Shown here piece by piece: positions 7,187-9,152 of a stretch of DNA of 9,152 nt. Both the position numbers and the translations under genes were made by a program. The stretch's first letter is position 1; every line of letters begins with the position of its first letter. The notes beneath the pieces were generated by a model. The model did no database searches. It saw nothing but the letters and a program-made list of their open reading frames with translations, and was not told where the DNA came from. The stretch comes from Thermoflexales bacterium (GTDB lineage: Bacteria > Chloroflexota > Anaerolineae > Fen-1058), in contig JAFGFO010000374.1 of NCBI GenBank assembly GCA_016931085.1, positions 1 to 9,152 of the forward strand, written 5' to 3'.

Positions 7187-7636
7187 CTATCTTTCTTCTC
7201 TTTCCAAGGCCAGCACCTTGTCCAGCCGCCGTTGGTGGCGCTCGGCGCCGGAGAACTGCGCTCTCACAAAGGCGCGCACGATTTCGCTCGCCAGCTCGAC
7301 GCCGACCACGCGCGCGCCCAGGCACAGGACGTTGACGTCGTCGTGTTCCACGCATTGGTGGGCGCTGTAGGTGTCGTGGCATACGCCGGCGCGGATGCCA
7401 CGCAGCTTGTTAGCCGCCACACTCGCCCCAATGCCGCTGCCGCACAGGACGATGCCGCGCTCGGCCCGCCCGTCTTGCAGCGCTCGCCCGACCGCCTCGG
7501 CGTAATCGGGATAATCGACTGGCTCGGCGTTGTGAGCACCCAGGTCGAGCACTTCGTGCCCTTCCGCACGCAACACGTCGATGATAGTTGCTTTGAGCGG
7601 GAACCCGCCATGATCAGCCGCTATAGCGAATCTCAT
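7187..7636 (-). CDS. rpiB: Ribose-5-phosphate isomerase B
   Basis: A 149-residue RpiB/LacAB-family sugar-phosphate isomerase that interconverts ribose-5-phosphate and ribulose-5-phosphate in the non-oxidative pentose phosphate pathway. Visible family marks are [10 protein letters not shown] (6-15), CGSGIG (65-70) with the likely catalytic Cys65, [13 protein letters not shown] (76-88), [14 protein letters not shown] (97-110) with His98 at the site of the E. coli active-site His, and RHQRRLDKV (133-141). Length matches the family (about 145-155). I choose the ATG at 7636 because GAGGGAG lies just upstream and the protein then begins [11 protein letters not shown], as relatives do. An in-frame GTG nine codons earlier is less likely. 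The gene lies 31 bases after the CBM48 gene and 6 before the phosphatase, suggesting one operon. Its reaction feeds the transaldolase encoded two genes downstream. Confidence 0.95.
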   Translation of the reverse strand: MRFAIAADHGGFPLKATIIDVLRAEGHEVLDLGAHNAEPVDYPDYAEAVGRALQDGRAERGIVLCGSGIGASVAANKLRGIRAGVCHDTYSAHQCVEHDDVNVLCLGARVVGVELASEIVRAFVRAQFSGAERHQRRLDKVLALEREER

Positions 7637-7667
7637 CGTCTCCCTCATCGTAGAACAAGGCACTTGT

Positions 7668-7961
7668 CTAGACGATCACCACCGAATTGTCGCCGCCAAA
7701 GGGGTTAGGCGTATAACGATCAGCGTCCCAATCGTTATACCATTCGGCCTCGTCGACGAGGTATCTGAACTGGTAGTTGCGGCCGGGCGTTAACTCGATC
7801 GTCAGTGTAAACTGCCTTCCCTTCTTCTTCATCGGCAGCGTTTGGATGTCCCAATCGTTAAAATCACCGACAACGTGAACCGTCCGAGCCGTGATGACCT
7901 CTGGCAAGGTGAAGGTTACCTTACACACAGGACGGCTTTTCAGATAACGCTTGGTTAACAT
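7668..7961 (-). CDS. Stand-alone CBM48 / AMPK-beta-like glycogen-binding domain protein
   Basis: A 97-residue protein made of little more than one early-set beta-sandwich carbohydrate-binding domain, as found at the N-terminus of isoamylases and branching enzymes and in AMP-kinase beta subunits. The pattern is VTFTLPE (15-21), then [11 protein letters not shown] (28-38) with Trp37, the M-K-K-K-G turn (44-48), [20 protein letters not shown] (51-70), and [22 protein letters not shown] (74-95) rich in aromatic residues. No catalytic domain, signal peptide or membrane segment is seen, so a cytoplasmic alpha-glucan-binding or regulatory role is inferred. The start is the ATG at 7961: GGAGGAG (7968-7974) sits 6 bases upstream. 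An in-frame ATG nine codons earlier falls before that site, within the terminator region. The ribosome site directly follows a terminator U-tract. Confidence 0.88.
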   Translation of the reverse strand: MLTKRYLKSRPVCKVTFTLPEVITARTVHVVGDFNDWDIQTLPMKKKGRQFTLTIELTPGRNYQFRYLVDEAEWYNDWDADRYTPNPFGGDNSVVIV

Positions 7962-7974
7962 ACGTCTCTCCTCC

Positions 7975-8023
7975 AAAAAACACTCCACGCTCTGTGCCTA
8001 CAGCGAGCACGCAGCGTGGAATG
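7975..8023 (-). terminator. Intrinsic terminator after RR1, touching the CBM48 ribosome-binding site
   Basis: On the minus strand CATTCCACGCT (8013-8023) pairs with AGCGTGGAGTG (7981-7991) over 11 positions with one G-U. The stem can extend inward past one C-C mismatch through GCGTGC-like/GCACAG-like arms, and a run of six T (7975-7980) follows at once. This is a classic intrinsic terminator 31 bases after the RR1 stop. The T-run is immediately followed by GGAGGAG, the ribosome-binding site of the CBM48 gene, so it could also act as an attenuator for the genes downstream. Confidence 0.8.
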
Positions 8024-8053
8024 ATCAAAGCTCACCGTGGGGGGATGAGCGAA

Positions 8054-8452
8054 TCACGCTTCCTGCTTCTTGGGATTCAAAACGCGCTCGATGCTCTCCA
8101 ATAGTTCCTGAGGCGAGAAGGGCTTTTTGACGTAATCATCCACTTTGGCAATATACTTGGCCAGGACTTCGTCAATGCCTTCTGCTTTGGCCGTAACGAC
8201 GATCACTGGAATATCGCGTGTGGCATCGTCGGCTTTCATGCGCTGGTAGACTGCCCAGCCTCCCATGCCTGGCAGCATGAGATCCAACAGGACCAGGTCA
8301 GGCCGCTGCTGGCGGATCATCTCCAAGCCTTCTGTGCCGGTGACTGCTCCCATGACCTCGCAGTCTCCCCGCCGGTCGAGAATCAGGCGAATCAGGTCAA
8401 TGACCCCCGGTTCATCTTCTACGCAAACAATTTTGAGTTTTTTATCAGACAT
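8054..8452 (-). CDS. Single-domain response regulator (receiver), RR1
   Basis: A 132-residue CheY-like receiver with no output domain. Phosphorylation-site residues are intact: acidic pair Glu12-Asp13 in VEDEP, phospho-acceptor Asp57 in LVLLDLMLPGM, switch Thr87 in VVTAKA, and Lys110 in KKPF. It would accept phosphate from a histidine kinase and signal by protein contact. No kinase is in the window. The ATG at 8452 has GAGGG (8460-8464) 7 bases upstream. It closely resembles the neighbouring receiver, sharing the block IAKVDDYV-x-KPF-x-PQELL, so the two arose by duplication. A strong terminator follows it. The 144-bp gap between the two receivers shows no convincing promoter, so RR1 may depend on read-through from RR2. 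Confidence 0.93.
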   Translation of the reverse strand: MSDKKLKIVCVEDEPGVIDLIRLILDRRGDCEVMGAVTGTEGLEMIRQQRPDLVLLDLMLPGMGGWAVYQRMKADDATRDIPVIVVTAKAEGIDEVLAKYIAKVDDYVKKPFSPQELLESIERVLNPKKQEA

Positions 8453-8547
8453 ATCTTAACCCTCATCGTATATTCGCTTGGCCGAGATTGTTTTTAGCAT
8501 ACGCAACTGCGTCCGCAAGGTTAGAAACCCGCTCGTATACCTGATCA

Positions 8548-8578
8548 GGGCAGCCCATCACTCACAAGAAGGCTGCCC
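8548..8578 (-). terminator. Hairpin between the two receiver genes, possible weak terminator
   Basis: GGGCAGCC (8548-8555) and GGCTGCCC (8571-8578) form an 8-bp GC-rich stem with a 15-base loop, 18 bases after the RR2 stop. No T-run follows on the minus strand, so it may be a transcript-stabilising or processing hairpin or a partial terminator that lowers RR1 expression. Confidence 0.4.
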
Positions 8579-8596
8579 ATAGGCAAAGCTGGCCGT

Positions 8597-8995
8597 TCAT
8601 TGTGAGCCCGAGTGCTTGCGAAGCACTCTCTCGACACTCTGCAGTAACTCCTGTGGCCCAAAGGGTTTGGTCACATAATCGTCAACCTTGGCGATGTGCA
8701 AGCCAAGCACTTTGTCAATGCTCTGCGCCTTGGCGGTCACCACGATAACAGGGATGTGCTTGAGTACCTCGTCAGACTTCATCTGTTGATAAACTTCCCA
8801 ACCATCCATGTCGGGCATCATCAAGTCCAGCAGAACCAGGTCCGGCTTGACGTCGCGAATGGCTTCCAGCCCTTCTCGCCCGCCCATTGCTCCGGTCAAT
8901 TCAAAACCCTTGCGACCCAGGATGAGCTTGACGAGGTCAATCATCTCTGGCTCGTCTTCTATGCAGACTACTTTTCTCTTTTTCTCTTCAGCCAT
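8597..8995 (-). CDS. Single-domain response regulator (receiver), RR2
   Basis: A 132-residue CheY-like receiver without an output domain. Key residues are Glu13-Asp14 in IEDEP, phospho-acceptor Asp57 in LVLLDLMMPDMDGW, Thr87 in VVTAKA and Lys110 in TKPF. It is the first gene of the leftward run and a close paralogue of RR1. The two share the Cys before the acidic pair, the LVLLDLM acceptor strand and the IAKVDDYV segment, and differ mainly around residues 30-50 and at the C-terminus. I choose the ATG at 8995 because GAGGAG (9002-9007) lies 6 bases upstream; an in-frame ATG nine codons earlier has no such site. A good promoter candidate lies 65-95 bases upstream. The signalling partner kinase is not visible. 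Confidence 0.93.
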   Translation of the reverse strand: MAEEKKRKVVCIEDEPEMIDLVKLILGRKGFELTGAMGGREGLEAIRDVKPDLVLLDLMMPDMDGWEVYQQMKSDEVLKHIPVIVVTAKAQSIDKVLGLHIAKVDDYVTKPFGPQELLQSVERVLRKHSGSQ

Positions 8996-9059
8996 CGGGA
9001 TCTCCTCGATTGCATCTGACAAGGTGCACTTGACAACCCATGTTATTAATAGCTAAGCT

Positions 9060-9089
9060 TTTATATCTTGGTGTTTAGACTAATCTCAA
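9060..9089 (-). promoter_or_regulatory. Sigma-70-type promoter for RR2
   Basis: On the minus strand TTGAGA (9084-9089, five of six to the -35 consensus) is followed after 18 bases by TATAAA (9060-9065, five of six to the -10 consensus). The surrounding 9040-9090 region is clearly AT-rich. Transcription would start near 9053, giving an untranslated leader of about 55-60 bases before the RR2 start. Confidence 0.6.
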
Positions 9090-9092
9090 ACG

Positions 9093-9140
9093 ACCCCCAT
9101 ATACGGGAGTATCGCTAATCGCAACCACCATATGTGGTGG
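9093..9140. promoter_or_regulatory. Pair of short inverted repeats upstream of the RR2 promoter
   Basis: ACCCCCATATACGGGAGT (9093-9110) is an 18-bp inverted repeat with two mismatching base pairs. CCACCA-TATG-TGGTGG (9125-9140) is a perfect 6-bp-arm repeat. Both have CCATAT at their core, and their centres are 31 bp apart, about three helical turns. They lie just upstream of the -35 box, where activator sites usually sit. No regulator can be named. The remaining bases to the window end (9141-9152) show nothing further. Confidence 0.35.
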
Positions 9141-9152
9141 CAAATTTGGCCA

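Noticed and set aside
7094..7708. 204-codon plus-strand open frame over rpiB
   Set aside because: Spans the rpiB gene and both its borders in antisense and has low-complexity composition typical of a shadow frame.

Overview
The window looks like a piece of a GC-rich bacterial chromosome, most likely a member of the Chloroflexota (Anaerolineae-like). The pointers are a fused transaldolase/glucose-6-phosphate isomerase, a 7TM-PAS-PP2C phosphatase, several free-standing receiver proteins, and GC-rich perfect palindromes of the kind I associate with that phylum. This placement rests on recall and was not tested by search. I see no tRNA, rRNA, CRISPR array, transposase or phage gene.

Left part (2-2436, + strand). 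It starts with the C-terminal two thirds of an ABC exporter subunit (permease tail plus complete ATPase). A 64-bp intergenic block follows, holding three copies of one ~16-bp sequence in alternating orientation. Next comes a small Nudix hydrolase, then a 17-codon mini-ORF that looks like the surviving N-terminus of a carbon-nitrogen hydrolase (nitrilase). The mini-ORF overlaps the GTG start of a SpoU/TrmH-family RNA methyltransferase. The last codons of that methyltransferase lie in a perfect 28-bp palindrome. Its TGA directly abuts the stop codon of the convergent gene on the other strand.

Right part (2437-9152, - strand). All genes point left. In order of transcription they are: a receiver protein with a good sigma-70-type promoter (RR2), a second very similar receiver (RR1), an intrinsic terminator, a 97-aa stand-alone CBM48/AMPK-beta-like carbohydrate-binding domain protein, ribose-5-phosphate isomerase B (rpiB), a membrane 7TM-PAS-PP2C (SpoIIE-type) phosphatase, and a 923-aa transaldolase-glucose-6-phosphate isomerase fusion.

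How the genes may work together. RpiB, transaldolase and Pgi catalyse three steps linking pentose phosphates to hexose phosphates. The CBM48 protein suggests a link to glycogen or another alpha-glucan. The phosphatase and the two receivers are signalling parts whose kinases and anti-sigma partners are not in the window. The locus therefore reads as a carbon-flux (pentose phosphate/glycogen) cluster interleaved with signal transduction. That coupling is inferred from gene order only. The most notable regulatory feature is a terminator whose U-tract touches the Shine-Dalgarno sequence of the CBM48 gene, which leaves almost no room for a separate promoter.
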